Part shown: piece by piece, positions 28,151 through 38,673 of the stretch
Numbering within the stretch: position 1 is the stretch's first letter
How the letters are laid out: each line of letters starts with the position of its first letter
NCBI RefSeq assembly: GCF_000273745.1
Contig: NZ_AKVZ01000013.1
Location: forward strand, 23,924-87,923
Reading direction: 5' to 3'
Source: Rickettsia australis str. Phillips
GTDB taxonomy: Bacteria; Pseudomonadota; Alphaproteobacteria; Rickettsiales; Rickettsiaceae
Length of the DNA stretch: 64,000 nucleotides
Notes under the pieces: generated by a model
Told to the model about the DNA's origin: nothing
Databases searched by the model: none
Seen by the model: only the letters and a program-made list of their open reading frames with translations
Program-made: the position numbers and the translations under genes

Positions 28151-29005
28151 ATGAAAATATTAATTCTAGGTGTTACCGGTATGCTAGGTAATAGCATATT
28201 CAGATTTTTAAGCAGTGATAAAAAATTTGATGTTTATGCGACAACCCGAAATAATTCAGCTCGTTCTTACCTTTCTAAGAATTTATCCGATCAATTAATT
28301 ATAAATGTAGATGTTGAGAACCACGATTCGTTAGTTGAGGTATTTAATAAAATAAAACCCGATGTAGTAATAAATTGTATAGGGCTTGTAAAACAACTAG
28401 CTGATGCAAACGACCCGTTAAAAGTATTACCAATAAATAGTTTGTTACCGCATAGGCTAGCTAATTTATGTAAATTAGCTAATTCAAGGTTAATCCATAT
28501 TAGTACTGATTGTGTATTTTCAGGAAAAAAAGGTAATTATAAGGAAAGCGATTTTCCTGATTGTGATGACCTTTACGGTCGTTCTAAATTCCTTGGCGAA
28601 GTAGATTATCCGCATGCTATTACGCTGCGTACTTCCATTATAGGTCATGAGCTAGCAGGTAATAGAAGCTTAATCAATTGGTTTTTAAGTGCAGAAGGGC
28701 AAGTGAAAGGTTTTGAAAAAGCTATTTATTCAGGATTTCCGACAGTAGAACTTGCAAGAATAATAAGGGATTTTGTATTACCGAATAAAGAACTGCATGG
28801 GCTTTATCATGTTGCATCAAAACCAATTAATAAGTTAGAATTGTTAAAATTAGTAGCGGAAATATATAATAAAGTAATCGATATTATTCCGTCAGATGAG
28901 CTTGTAATAGATCGCTCAATGGATGGCACACGTTTTAATGAAGTGACGGGTTATAACCCGCCGCAGTGGTCTGAGCTTGTGAAGCGTATGTATGAGTTTG
29001 GGTAA
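28151..29005 (+). CDS. RmlD-like NAD-dependent sugar nucleotide reductase (O-antigen)
   Basis: This 284-residue extended short-chain dehydrogenase begins MKILILGVTGMLGNSIFRFL (Rossmann fold) and has LIHISTDCVFSGKKGNY near 115 and the active-site YGRSKFLGE (YxxxK) near 142. It is of the RmlD/WbvR/CapF reductase type. With capD and wecB next to it, it most likely reduces the keto intermediate on the way to a UDP-6-deoxy-amino-L-sugar such as UDP-L-QuiNAc; quinovosamine is known in Rickettsia O-antigen. Length is normal. A family C repeat lies between it and capD, so co-transcription is uncertain. Confidence 0.85.
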   Translation: MKILILGVTGMLGNSIFRFLSSDKKFDVYATTRNNSARSYLSKNLSDQLIINVDVENHDSLVEVFNKIKPDVVINCIGLVKQLADANDPLKVLPINSLLPHRLANLCKLANSRLIHISTDCVFSGKKGNYKESDFPDCDDLYGRSKFLGEVDYPHAITLRTSIIGHELAGNRSLINWFLSAEGQVKGFEKAIYSGFPTVELARIIRDFVLPNKELHGLYHVASKPINKLELLKLVAEIYNKVIDIIPSDELVIDRSMDGTRFNEVTGYNPPQWSELVKRMYEFG

Positions 29006-29008
29006 ATA

Positions 29009-29131
29009 GTCATTGCGAAAAGAATTACGTAGTAATTCGACGAAGCAATCCAGTTAAAAATTCTGATTTACAGAATTTTTTAATTATTTTCTGGATTGCC
29101 GCGTCGATGCTACGCATCTCCTAGCAATGAC
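29009..29131. repeat. Palindromic repeat, family C, with two perfect variable hairpins
   Basis: The left arm GTCATTGCGAAAA continues with GAATTAC-GTA-GTAATTC, then GACGAAGCAATCCAG. The right arm has GATGC-TAC-GCATC before TCCTAGCAATGAC. These stems share no sequence with those of other family C copies, yet each is perfectly self-complementary. It begins 4 bp after the rmlD-like stop codon. Confidence 0.85.
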
Positions 29132-29189
29132 GGCGAAATCAAACCGCAATGATGAGGTAAACAATAACAAAATAGGTACTAAATATATA

Positions 29190-30207
29190 ATGTTTGTAGA
29201 TAAAACTTTAATGATTACAGGAGGCACCGGTTCGTTTGGTAATGCGGTGCTTTCTCGTTTTCTTAAATCCGATATTATTAACGATATTAACGAAATTAGA
29301 ATTTTCAGTAGAGACGAAAAAAAACAAGAAGATATGCGTATTGCTTTAAGTAATCCGAAACTTAAATTCTATATCGGAGATGTGCGTAATTATAAAAGTA
29401 TTGATGAGGCGATGCATGGTGTAGATTATGTATTTCATGCTGCTGCTTTAAAGCAAGTGCCGACTTGTGAATTTTATCCGATGGAAGCAATCAATACTAA
29501 CGTTTTAGGTGCTGAAAATGTTTTAAGTGCTGCTATTAATAATAAAGTAGCAAAAGTTATTGTATTGAGTACCGATAAGGCTGTATATCCAATTAATGCA
29601 ATGGGATTATCTAAGGCATTAATGGAAAAGTTAGCAATAGCAAAAGCTCGTATGTGTAGCCAAGGTGAAACTGTGCTTTGCGTTACTAGATACGGTAATG
29701 TTATGGCATCTCGCGGTTCAGTGATTCCTCTTTTTATTAATCAAATAAAACAAGGTAAAGAATTAACTATTACCGAGCCTTCAATGACACGTTTTTTAAT
29801 GTCGCTTGTAGATTCCGTAGATTTGGTTTTATATGCGTTTGAGCATGGTCGTCAGGGTGATATTTTTGTACAAAAATCTCCAGCAAGTACAATTGAGATA
29901 CTTGCAAAAGCGTTACAAGATATATTCGGCAGTAAAAACAAAATACGTTTTATCGGTACACGTCATGGAGAGAAGCATTATGAATCGTTAGTATCATCCG
30001 AAGATATGGCAAAGGCAGATGATTTAGGTGGTTATTACCGTATTCCTATGGATGGGCGTGATCTTAATTATGCAAAATATTTTGTTGAAGGCGAAAAGAA
30101 AGTAGCACTTTTAGAGGATTACACTTCGCATAATACAAAACGTTTAAATTTAGAAGAAGTAAAAAAGTTGTTGCTGACTCTTGATTACATACAAGAGGAG
30201 CTAAAAA

Positions 30208-30215
<8 letters not shown>
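29190..30215 (+). CDS. capD: UDP-N-acetylglucosamine 4,6-dehydratase/5-epimerase
   Basis: The 341-residue enzyme starts [20 protein letters not shown], with the Rossmann glycine motif, and has the active-site arrangement of FlaA1/CapE-type dehydratases: [20 protein letters not shown], where Met replaces the usual Tyr of the YxxxK motif. It should convert UDP-GlcNAc to a 4-keto-6-deoxy sugar nucleotide. A longer reading from 29127 would add 21 residues that come from the repeat tail, so the ATG at 29190 is preferred. Its stop overlaps the start of wecB by 8 bp. capD is a standard marker of the Rickettsia O-antigen locus. Confidence 0.92.
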
Positions 30216-31467
<1,252 letters not shown>

Positions 31468-31495
31468 TCTTATTCATTGTTATCATATCAAAAAC

Positions 31496-32770
31496 ATGAA
31501 ATTCTTTAAATTAATAAAACTTAACCTTTTATTTTTAAGTGTTTTATTACTAATAACTCTTATATCTTCTTTTTGTTATTCCAAAGGAAATTCTTATAAA
31601 AAAATAGTTTTTCTTGTTAGTACAGAGACATTCGGCGGCAAAGGCGTATACGCGATGTATAATGAGATGAAAAAAATAGGTCATGATGTCAAAATTGTAA
31701 TAGTACCTCATCCTCATCCCAATATTCAAGGAGGAATAGATACCGAGTTTATTAGTAAATTTGATACACAAGATGTGATATATCCATGCGGTAAGTATGC
31801 TTCTTATTCAAATGTTAATACAAAATGTGAAATTTCTGAATTAAAAAATTATCAGCCGGATTTTATCTTTACGCAAAACCCTTACGAAAATTTTCAAGGC
31901 TATATATCAGAACCTTTTACAGCTGCTAATTTGTATAAGAGTTTTAGAGGAACTAAAACAAAAATTATGTATATAGTCTATGGTCCGCATATCTTTCATC
32001 AAAAAAATATTGATGATGATAAGTTATCAAGTTTCATAGAGACGGTATTTGTTGATTCAGAAAGTACAAAGGATATCTTTATGAGTAATTATAAATTTCC
32101 TAAGGATAGAGTTATTGTTTCAGGTTATCAACCATACTATGAAGTAAGGAATTATAATATTAAAGAAAAACCAAACTCGGAAACCATTTTATGGCTTCCT
32201 AGATGGGAATTATCGTTTAAAAATAGAGACTTATATGAAGGAGGTTCTACTTTCTTAAATTATCAATATTTTTTCTATAATTATGCATTACAACATCCTG
32301 ATATTCATTTTATTATAAGACCGCATGTTACTCTATTTACCTATGCGGTCGGTAAAAATTACTTAAGCCAAAGTGATATGGATAATATATTCAGTAGATT
32401 TAACTCTTTAAAGAATGTTACTGTTTCTGCACATGCATTCAGGTCGTTACTAGATGATATAATGGTGTCGGATATTGTAATAAGTGACGGTACTTCATCT
32501 CTTGCTGAAGTAGTAGTTGCCGATAAGCCTATAATTTACTTAAGTAATGGTTGGAATAATGAATTTAATAGCAATGCTCTATCTAAAGAATTAAAAAAAT
32601 ATATGTATTTTGCTTATGAGCCGCAAGATATTATTAATTATATAGAATTTATTAAGCAAAATCATTATTTACCTTATCATGAAAATAGTAGTGGTAGAAA
32701 TCAATTTAAAAAGATGCTTGATCCTGTAGAAAACCCTGCTGCATTTATCGCCGAATATTTATTAAAGTGA
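31496..32770 (+). CDS. Putative GT-B glycosyl/glycerophosphotransferase (CDP-glycerol transferase-like)
   Basis: The 424-residue product has an amino-terminal hydrophobic segment (about 8-26, signal anchor or signal peptide), then a domain with IVFLVSTETFGGKGVYAMYN and a second domain with LWLPRWELSF, FIIRPHVTLF and ISDGTSSLAEVVVADKPIIY. The last block, with the following NGWNNEFNS, resembles the donor site of the CDP-glycerol glycerophosphotransferase (TagB/TagF-like) and related GT-B transferases. The start at 31496 is chosen because the upstream codons belong to wecB. Its position after wecB suggests O-antigen assembly. The acceptor and donor are unknown. Confidence 0.7.
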   Translation: MKFFKLIKLNLLFLSVLLLITLISSFCYSKGNSYKKIVFLVSTETFGGKGVYAMYNEMKKIGHDVKIVIVPHPHPNIQGGIDTEFISKFDTQDVIYPCGKYASYSNVNTKCEISELKNYQPDFIFTQNPYENFQGYISEPFTAANLYKSFRGTKTKIMYIVYGPHIFHQKNIDDDKLSSFIETVFVDSESTKDIFMSNYKFPKDRVIVSGYQPYYEVRNYNIKEKPNSETILWLPRWELSFKNRDLYEGGSTFLNYQYFFYNYALQHPDIHFIIRPHVTLFTYAVGKNYLSQSDMDNIFSRFNSLKNVTVSAHAFRSLLDDIMVSDIVISDGTSSLAEVVVADKPIIYLSNGWNNEFNSNALSKELKKYMYFAYEPQDIINYIEFIKQNHYLPYHENSSGRNQFKKMLDPVENPAAFIAEYLLK

Positions 32771-32788
32771 TAATAGTTTAAATAATTT

Positions 32789-33521
32789 ATGTTAGAAGAA
32801 ATTTATAATGATGGAGAAAGATTAATTCCTGGGGCAACTCATGATGTTTTAGAGGTAATGCGTAATAAAAGTAGTTATAAATTTTTTAAAAAAATTATAG
32901 AAGCTGATATACTTAATAGCCCATTAATGCTAAATCAAAAAATAAAAATTCTAGATATAGGTTGTGGAACAGGACATGGAACTTATGCTTAGCGGTATAT
33001 TAGGAGTAGAAATTACCGCAATAGATATCAGTAAAGAAGCTATAATTTATGCTAAACAAAATTATGGAGCATCTAATATTAAATATATTAAATCTGATTT
33101 AGTTAGTTTTATTAAAAAGGCAGAAGAATATGATTATATTGTATCACGACATGCACTTGAGCATATTGAAGATGGGTTAAATCTAGCACTTAATTTTAAA
33201 TGTAAAAAACGATTAATAGTAAATGTACCTTTTAATGAACCGGAAGGGAATATATATCATTTAGTTAATTGGATTACTGAAAAATACTTTGAATCATACC
33301 AGAACAAAGAATTTGTATATGAAGAATTAGATGGCGTAACTAACGACACACATTCTGAAAAAAATCCTCCTAATTCTATAATCTGTACATCCAGTCACTC
33401 AGATTTAAAGCCTATAAAGCAATTATTTCACTATCCAATCTCAGCTTGGACTCCAGAATTTTTAGAAAAGCTAGGTTTTCTAAAAATTTCAAGATATATT
33501 GAAACAATTGCTGCAAACTAG
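32789..33521 (+). pseudogene. SAM-dependent methyltransferase, frameshifted
   Basis: The gene starts LEEIYNDGERLIPGATHDVL and reaches motif I of class I methyltransferases as ILDIGCGTGHGTY, where the frame is lost at 32979-32992. It resumes in another frame with MLSGILGVEITAIDISKEAI (motif II acid) and YDYIVSRHALEHIEDG (motif IV). About 240 residues would be expected. It may have methylated an O-antigen sugar, judging by its place between glycosyltransferase genes. One indel is the only clear defect. Confidence 0.82.
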
Positions 33522-33679
33522 AAATGCATTTAAAAATAGCGAAGAGAAAAATTTAAACTATGAAATTAAATAATACTGTAACAGAGCTAAATAATGCTTT
33601 AGAAGAAATAAAAATGCTTAAAGTGAAGAAGAAAAATCTATTTTTCTAAAGCTCTATAGAAAATTTAAACAATAAAGGC

Positions 33680-33836
33680 ATTGCTAACTAAAGAGAGATG
33701 TTATCCTGTGGTTTGGGAGTTAGATCTAGGAAAATAACTTAAAATACTAATAAATTTAGTATTTTTAACTGGCTCTAGTTCCTAAACCACTGGATGGCAT
33801 CGAGCTTTTTATTATTATCTTTCTTTAGTTAGCAAT
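33680..33836. repeat. Family B repeat enclosed by a 15-bp inverted repeat
   Basis: ATTGCTAACTAAAGA (33680) is exactly inverted at 33822-33836 (TCTTTAGTTAGCAAT). Inside is a family B element, GTTATCCTGTGGTTTGGGAG to CACTGGATGGCATCG, with the AT-rich centre AAATACTAATAAATTTAGTA. The remaining part of the gap 33522-33877 has a short lysine-rich fragment (33558-33650) but no convincing gene. Confidence 0.75.
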
Positions 33837-33877
33837 ACACAATAAAACTAACATTTTATAAATTATTTCTAAAAGTT

Positions 33878-35692
33878 ATGATAACTAAAAAAGATAAAAC
33901 TTTAAATATTTATTGTCCTTTAGTTTCCATTATTATACCTGTCTATAATGGGGCTAATTATATGCGTGAAGCGATAGATAGTGCTTTAGCCCAAACATAT
34001 GAAAATATTGAAATTGTAGTTGTTAATGATGGCTCTAAAGATAATGGGAAGACAGAAAATGTAGCATTATCATACGGTGATAAAATACGCTATTTTCATA
34101 AAGAAAACGGTGGTTGTGGTTCAGCTTTAAATTATGGTATAAAAAACATGGAGGGGAAGTATTTTTCATGGCTTAGCCATGATGATATATATTATCCTAA
34201 TAAAATCGAGCATCAAGTTAACATATTAAATAAATTAGATAATAAAGATACTATCATTTATGGCGGTTATGAATTAATTGATGAAAAAGGAAGTTCTTTA
34301 CGTTATATTAAACCGGATAGTGTGCTACCTATAGATAAACTTAATATTTCTTTATTACCTTTATTACGCGGATTAATACATGGTTGTTCGTTATTAATTC
34401 CTGCTAAATATTTTCATGAAATTGGTATATTTAATGAAGCTTTACTGACAACACAAGATTATGATTTATGGTTTAAAATTTTCCGTGTTGCCCCTATTCA
34501 TTTTGACGAGTCTATCCTAATTAAATCTCGTTTTCATTCAGAGCAAGGTAGTAAAAAAATATCAAATCATAACGAAGAATGTAATGTATTATGGTCATCG
34601 TTTCTTCATGAGTTAACAGAAGAAGAAATGATCAAAATGGAAGGTTCTCCTTATTTATTTTTAACTCGTACAGCTACTTTTTTATCAAATAATACTCCAT
34701 ATAACAAAGCTTGTGACTTAGCAAATACTATGGCTAAGCAAGTATTACATGATACTAAAGTTAGTGTTATTATACCGGTATATAATAGAATAAATTGGGC
34801 AATTGAAGCTATAGAAAGTGTACTTATTCAAACACACAAAAATTTTGAGATACTTATAATAGATGATGGATCGACTGATGATATATCAGAATTAACTTCA
34901 AGATGCAAAAAAGATAAAAGAATAAGATATTTTTATAAAAAAAATGAAGGACCTGCTGCTGCACGTAACTTAGGTATTAAAAATGCTATGGGAAAATATA
35001 TTGCTTTCCTTGATTCGGATGATTTATTTTATAAGGATAAAATAGAAATCCAATTACAGTTTATGGAAGAAAATAATTGTATATTTTCTCATACTTCATA
35101 TCAAAAAATAAATGAAAAAGCAAAATATATAGAATCTGTTCATTCTGGGTTTTTTAGTGGAAATGTTTTTCCTCAAGTTATACAAACTTGTCCAATAGCA
35201 ATGCCGACAGTGATGGGAACTTTGACATTATTCCAAGAAAATTTATTTCCCGAAAATATAAGAAGCGGTGAAGATTGTTGTTTATGGATATCGATTGCTA
35301 GTAAAAACTCAATAGGCGGTATAGACAAAGAATTGTCTAAAGTACGAATTAGCGGTGGTACTAATACGTTTATGGACCCAAATAAATATTCAGTAGGTTT
35401 AATAAATATTACTTCTTATGTTCTTAATGATCCGTATTTAAGTAAATTTAGTCCGTTTACTATTAATTTGTTATTAGCAGCTGTTACACAATTAAGATTA
35501 TTAGAAAATAAAAATAAAGACTATAAAAAACGTAATATTTCTTTTTTCAACAATAATTATGTAATTCAAAAAATACGAACCTATTGCTTTGTAACAAAAA
35601 TTTTGATTTTGTTAACTATTACTTCTATAAGGCAAGAAGGAATACGTGCAACAACCTCTAGAATATGTAGATGGCTTAGAAAGCATATATAA
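33878..35692 (+). CDS. Two-domain family 2 glycosyltransferase
   Basis: The 604-residue product has two GT2 (GT-A fold) domains in tandem. The first begins PLVSIIIPVYNGANYMREAI near residue 15, with VVNDGSKDN and the metal-binding region WLSHDDIYYPNK. The second begins VSVIIPVYNRINWAIEAIES near 296, with IIDDGSTDD and FLDSDDLFYKDK (the DxD type motif). Such double transferases often add two sugars in turn to a polysaccharide. There are no clear membrane helices until a possible one near 575. The position next to capD-wecB suggests O-antigen synthesis; the sugars are unknown. Confidence 0.87.
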   Translation: MITKKDKTLNIYCPLVSIIIPVYNGANYMREAIDSALAQTYENIEIVVVNDGSKDNGKTENVALSYGDKIRYFHKENGGCGSALNYGIKNMEGKYFSWLSHDDIYYPNKIEHQVNILNKLDNKDTIIYGGYELIDEKGSSLRYIKPDSVLPIDKLNISLLPLLRGLIHGCSLLIPAKYFHEIGIFNEALLTTQDYDLWFKIFRVAPIHFDESILIKSRFHSEQGSKKISNHNEECNVLWSSFLHELTEEEMIKMEGSPYLFLTRTATFLSNNTPYNKACDLANTMAKQVLHDTKVSVIIPVYNRINWAIEAIESVLIQTHKNFEILIIDDGSTDDISELTSRCKKDKRIRYFYKKNEGPAAARNLGIKNAMGKYIAFLDSDDLFYKDKIEIQLQFMEENNCIFSHTSYQKINEKAKYIESVHSGFFSGNVFPQVIQTCPIAMPTVMGTLTLFQENLFPENIRSGEDCCLWISIASKNSIGGIDKELSKVRISGGTNTFMDPNKYSVGLINITSYVLNDPYLSKFSPFTINLLLAAVTQLRLLENKNKDYKKRNISFFNNNYVIQKIRTYCFVTKILILLTITSIRQEGIRATTSRICRWLRKHI

Positions 35693-35696
35693 ATAA

Positions 35697-36692
35697 CTAT
35701 TCCTCAAGTATCTTAACTTTTGAGCCGTCACCGATTTTAGTCATACCTTCGTTAACGACTAAGTCCCCTTCTTTAATATCGTTAGAGGTAATTTCAATTA
35801 GACCTTTTGTACGTGTACCGATTTTTACGTATAATTGTTTTACCGTATCACCGTCTATTTTATAAATAAAATTACCTTGATTATTTCGTTGAATACAACT
35901 TTCAGGAACGGTTAGATTTTTATGAGGGTTAATTATCAGCATAACATCTACAAAGCTATTATGCAGGATTTTTGTCCCCATAGGTAAAATAATTTTAGCT
36001 GTTAAAGTACCTTGATCTGATAAGTAATGCGATACTGCTCCGATTGTGCTTTTAATTGTTCCTGCAATTAAAACTTCAGTATTGATTCCAACTTTTCCGC
36101 TTAAAGACTCCGGCAATTCAATAAAAATACTTTGTGAATTTTCTGTTCCGGTAATGCTAAAAAGATAGTCGCCTATTTTGACTTCATCGCCTACCATAAA
36201 TTTAATTACGCCTATTTTACCGGAGTAGGGTGCAGTAATTATCATGTCGTTATATGTTTTTAGAGCTTTGGAATAATTAAATTTTGCATCTTCAAGTTCG
36301 CTTTTTGACCTTTTATATTCCTCATTGCTTACAAATTTTTTAGCAAATAACGCTTCTTTTCTATTATAATCTTCTTGTTTTGTATTTAATAAAGCTGCTG
36401 CTCTAGATTTAGTGGTTTCTGCTATGTTTTTATCTATAACCAGCAATATATCCCCTTTTTTTACTATTTCTCCTTGATGTGCCGAGACTTTTTCAACTAT
36501 TCCGGTAGCATTAGCATAATAATCACGGCTATTATCATTTTGGCATTGTCCTACAATATTAAATATGTCGTAAAGTTCGGCAATTTGTACTTTAGTTGCT
36601 TTTACTCCTATAATTTTTGCTTCTTCCGTTTTACTTGCCATAGTAGAAAGTGAGATAAGTAAGGTAAAAAGAACAATAAGTTTTGTAGGCAT
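35697..36692 (-). CDS. RND-type efflux periplasmic adaptor protein
   Basis: The 331-residue product starts MPTKLIVLFTLLISLSTMAS, a signal peptide, and has the usual adaptor order: half-lipoyl (VEKVSAHQGEIVKKGDILLV), a coiled-coil hairpin at about 95-155, half-lipoyl (ITAPYSGKIGVIKFMVGDEV), beta-barrel and a membrane-proximal domain. It should couple an inner-membrane pump to an outer-membrane channel. A longer reading from 36722 is possible but lacks the signal peptide at the start. No pump gene is adjacent in this window; the gene is convergent with the glycosyltransferase. Confidence 0.85.
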   Translation of the reverse strand: MPTKLIVLFTLLISLSTMASKTEEAKIIGVKATKVQIAELYDIFNIVGQCQNDNSRDYYANATGIVEKVSAHQGEIVKKGDILLVIDKNIAETTKSRAAALLNTKQEDYNRKEALFAKKFVSNEEYKRSKSELEDAKFNYSKALKTYNDMIITAPYSGKIGVIKFMVGDEVKIGDYLFSITGTENSQSIFIELPESLSGKVGINTEVLIAGTIKSTIGAVSHYLSDQGTLTAKIILPMGTKILHNSFVDVMLIINPHKNLTVPESCIQRNNQGNFIYKIDGDTVKQLYVKIGTRTKGLIEITSNDIKEGDLVVNEGMTKIGDGSKVKILEE

Positions 36693-36742
36693 AATATTAT
36701 ACTCTAAGTGAATAGGTGTCATCTAGTTAGTGTGTCTGCGTT

Positions 36743-36840
36743 AGGTATTGTTGCGTGGATAAATTGCACCTATGTCACCCCGTAGTCAAGCCACGGGGGT
36801 GACATATTGGGTTTACCGCTCCATGCACAACAATACCTAC
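36743..36840. repeat. Flank module (D) around a single family B hairpin
   Basis: AGGTATTGTTGCGTGGA (36743) and TCCATGCACAACAATACCT (to 36839) are inverted copies. The centre (36774-36803) is a single hairpin, GTC-ACCCCGTAGTCAAGCCACGGGGGT-GAC split as a stem CCCCGT/ACGGGG, with GTC and GAC at its ends but no CCAG/CTGG boxes. It looks like an element reduced to one arm. Confidence 0.75.
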
Positions 36841-36843
36841 AAG

Positions 36844-37610
36844 TTATGACAAAGTATGCTTTTTAAGTTCCTCATCCGTTAACCATTTATATTCTTTTTC
36901 TAGAATTTCAAATCTCATTTTTTCTAATTGTGAATCAAGCTCAGGTTCAGGAATGATAGCAGAACCAGTAAACTCAAATCCTTGATAGTTAATTTTTAGT
37001 TTTTTACAAGTTTCTTGTAATGAAAATAAGTTTTCTTCTATATCATCGATAAATATTATTGATTGCGGATAATAATTTGTTTTGCGTAATACATATTCAA
37101 GTATGCTTCCTTTATCATATTCTGCAGTGTAAATTATGCCGTCTTTTAATGTAGGTTTACCGTAACCGGCATTAAAATCTTCTATTATTATCTCATCTTT
37201 TGACGGTGAAAATTCTTGAAAATTTACCTTTAATTCAGTGAGTTCATGAATTCTCCATTCAATCATATCTTCAATTATACCAAATTTACCGGTAGGAAGT
37301 TTAGTAAGTCCCATTGCCGGAATATTTTTTTCTTTAAGTAGAGCAAATATTTTTAAAATGTCTGAATTAACGAATCTCGCTTTTTTTTTTTAAGAATAAC
37401 GCTAAGTAATAATTCGCATTCTTTTCTAGTAAGTCTTTTTTCAATATCTTCCATTAATTCTTTTCTATAATCATGTGTTAACCTAGATTCATCGCTATCC
37501 ATTACAATTACTTCATCTATGTCAAAAAGCACCAAGCTAGTATTATCGGCTTTCTCTATTGCTTGTATAACTTCTTTAAAATCATGAACTTTATTTATTT
37601 TGCTATACAT
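36844..37610 (-). pseudogene. DUF2608 family (HAD-like) protein, frameshifted in an A11 run
   Basis: The first part (37610-37353) has LVLFDIDEVIVMDSDESRLT, the DxDxV-type nucleophile motif, and runs into LSVILKKKKRD before stopping. The coding strand there has eleven As (37381-37391 as Ts on the plus strand). Twelve or nine As would instead give KARFVNSDILKIFALLKEKN and join to MGLTKLPTGKFGIIEDMIEW, then SIIFIDDIEENLFSLQETCK. The joined length, about 255 residues, fits DUF2608. It is a paralogue of the pseudogene at 13316. Only the homopolymer disrupts it. Confidence 0.83.
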
Positions 37611-37685
37611 ATTTATCTTTTATTTTTGATTTAAAATCTAGATTGCGTTATTACCCTTAGATATTACTTATGTGAATAATTTTAT

Positions 37686-37821
37686 GTCATTCCCGCGTAG
37701 GCGGGAATCCAGTAAAACATATAAAAAACTTGTTTTGTATACGTTTATTTTATCAAATATGCAACTTAACTATATCAACATTAATGTTATTTGTCTGGAT
37801 TCCAGTCTACGCGGGAATGAC
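37686..37821. repeat. Palindromic repeat, family A
   Basis: It starts GTCATTCCCGCGTAGGCGGG then AATCCAG, and ends CTGGATTCCAGTCTACGCGG then GAATGAC. The left arm is a perfect hairpin (ATTCCCGC-GTAG-GCGGGAAT). Confidence 0.86.
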
Positions 37822-37879
37822 ACAAAGCAAGTTGTCTAATTCATACAATACAGTTCTAAATAACTACGGGTATCTATAT

Positions 37880-38641
37880 TTATTTTGTAACGTCACTTAT
37901 CACTTCTTCTAAGGAATTTGTCATTACCTTTAAATCTTTTTCTCTAGACAAATTATGGTGGCCGTCTTTAATTAGCTTCATTACTATTTGTTTACTAGTT
38001 ATTTTTTCTAATAATTTTACTGAAACATTATAAGGCACGTCTTCATCTAACATTCCATGAATTAGATGTACCGGTATATTGATATCAATCTGTTTCTTTG
38101 TCAATAATAAATGTTTTTTTGCATCTTCTATCAATTTATAGCTCATGGGATATTTATGCTCACAATTTTTACCGTTTACTTCTAATATTCCCTCTTTTTG
38201 TATCTTATTTTGATCGTCTAACGATATATTTTGCCAAATATTTTCGGTAAAATCCGGAGCAGGGGCTACACATACAAGCCCTTTTATTTTATCGGGGAAT
38301 TTTAAAGCTGTCAGAAGTGCTAGCCATCCTCCCATGCTCGAACCTACTAATATCGCCTCCTTATCAATTAATTTGTCTAAAATTAGTGATACTCCTTCTA
38401 ACCAATCACTAATTGTTTGATCGTCAAATTGTTCCGATGCATTTCCATGACCGAAATTATCAAAAACAATAAAATTATAATTGTTTTTTTTACAATAATC
38501 TATTAAATAGATAGCCTTAGTTGATTGCATACTAGACATCAAGCCGTGTAAAAAAATTACAGATGGAATATTTGTATTAATTATTCTATAATTATCATAG
38601 ACAATAAATTTGTCTTGTGTTTTATTATAAAGCTTGTGCAT
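37880..38641 (-). CDS. Alpha/beta hydrolase
   Basis: The 253-residue serine hydrolase has the oxyanion region VIFLHGLMSSMQ near 30, the nucleophile elbow LVGSSMGGWLAL near residue 100, an aspartate in HLIHGMLDEDVPYN near 203 and the histidine in KDGHHNLS near 230, a complete catalytic triad. It resembles the ABHD10/short-chain esterase or thioesterase type. Substrates are unknown. There is no signal peptide, so it is cytoplasmic. It is divergently oriented to the glycosyltransferase at 38674, with a 32-bp gap that must hold both starts. Confidence 0.85.
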   Translation of the reverse strand: MHKLYNKTQDKFIVYDNYRIINTNIPSVIFLHGLMSSMQSTKAIYLIDYCKKNNYNFIVFDNFGHGNASEQFDDQTISDWLEGVSLILDKLIDKEAILVGSSMGGWLALLTALKFPDKIKGLVCVAPAPDFTENIWQNISLDDQNKIQKEGILEVNGKNCEHKYPMSYKLIEDAKKHLLLTKKQIDINIPVHLIHGMLDEDVPYNVSVKLLEKITSKQIVMKLIKDGHHNLSREKDLKVMTNSLEEVISDVTK

Positions 38642-38673
38642 TTTAAATAATTATTTTAATAGATTGAGATTTA

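Noticed and set aside
29127..29189. Earlier start for capD, adding 21 residues
   Set aside because: The extra codons begin in the tail of the family C repeat. The ATG at 29190 gives the usual CapD amino end.
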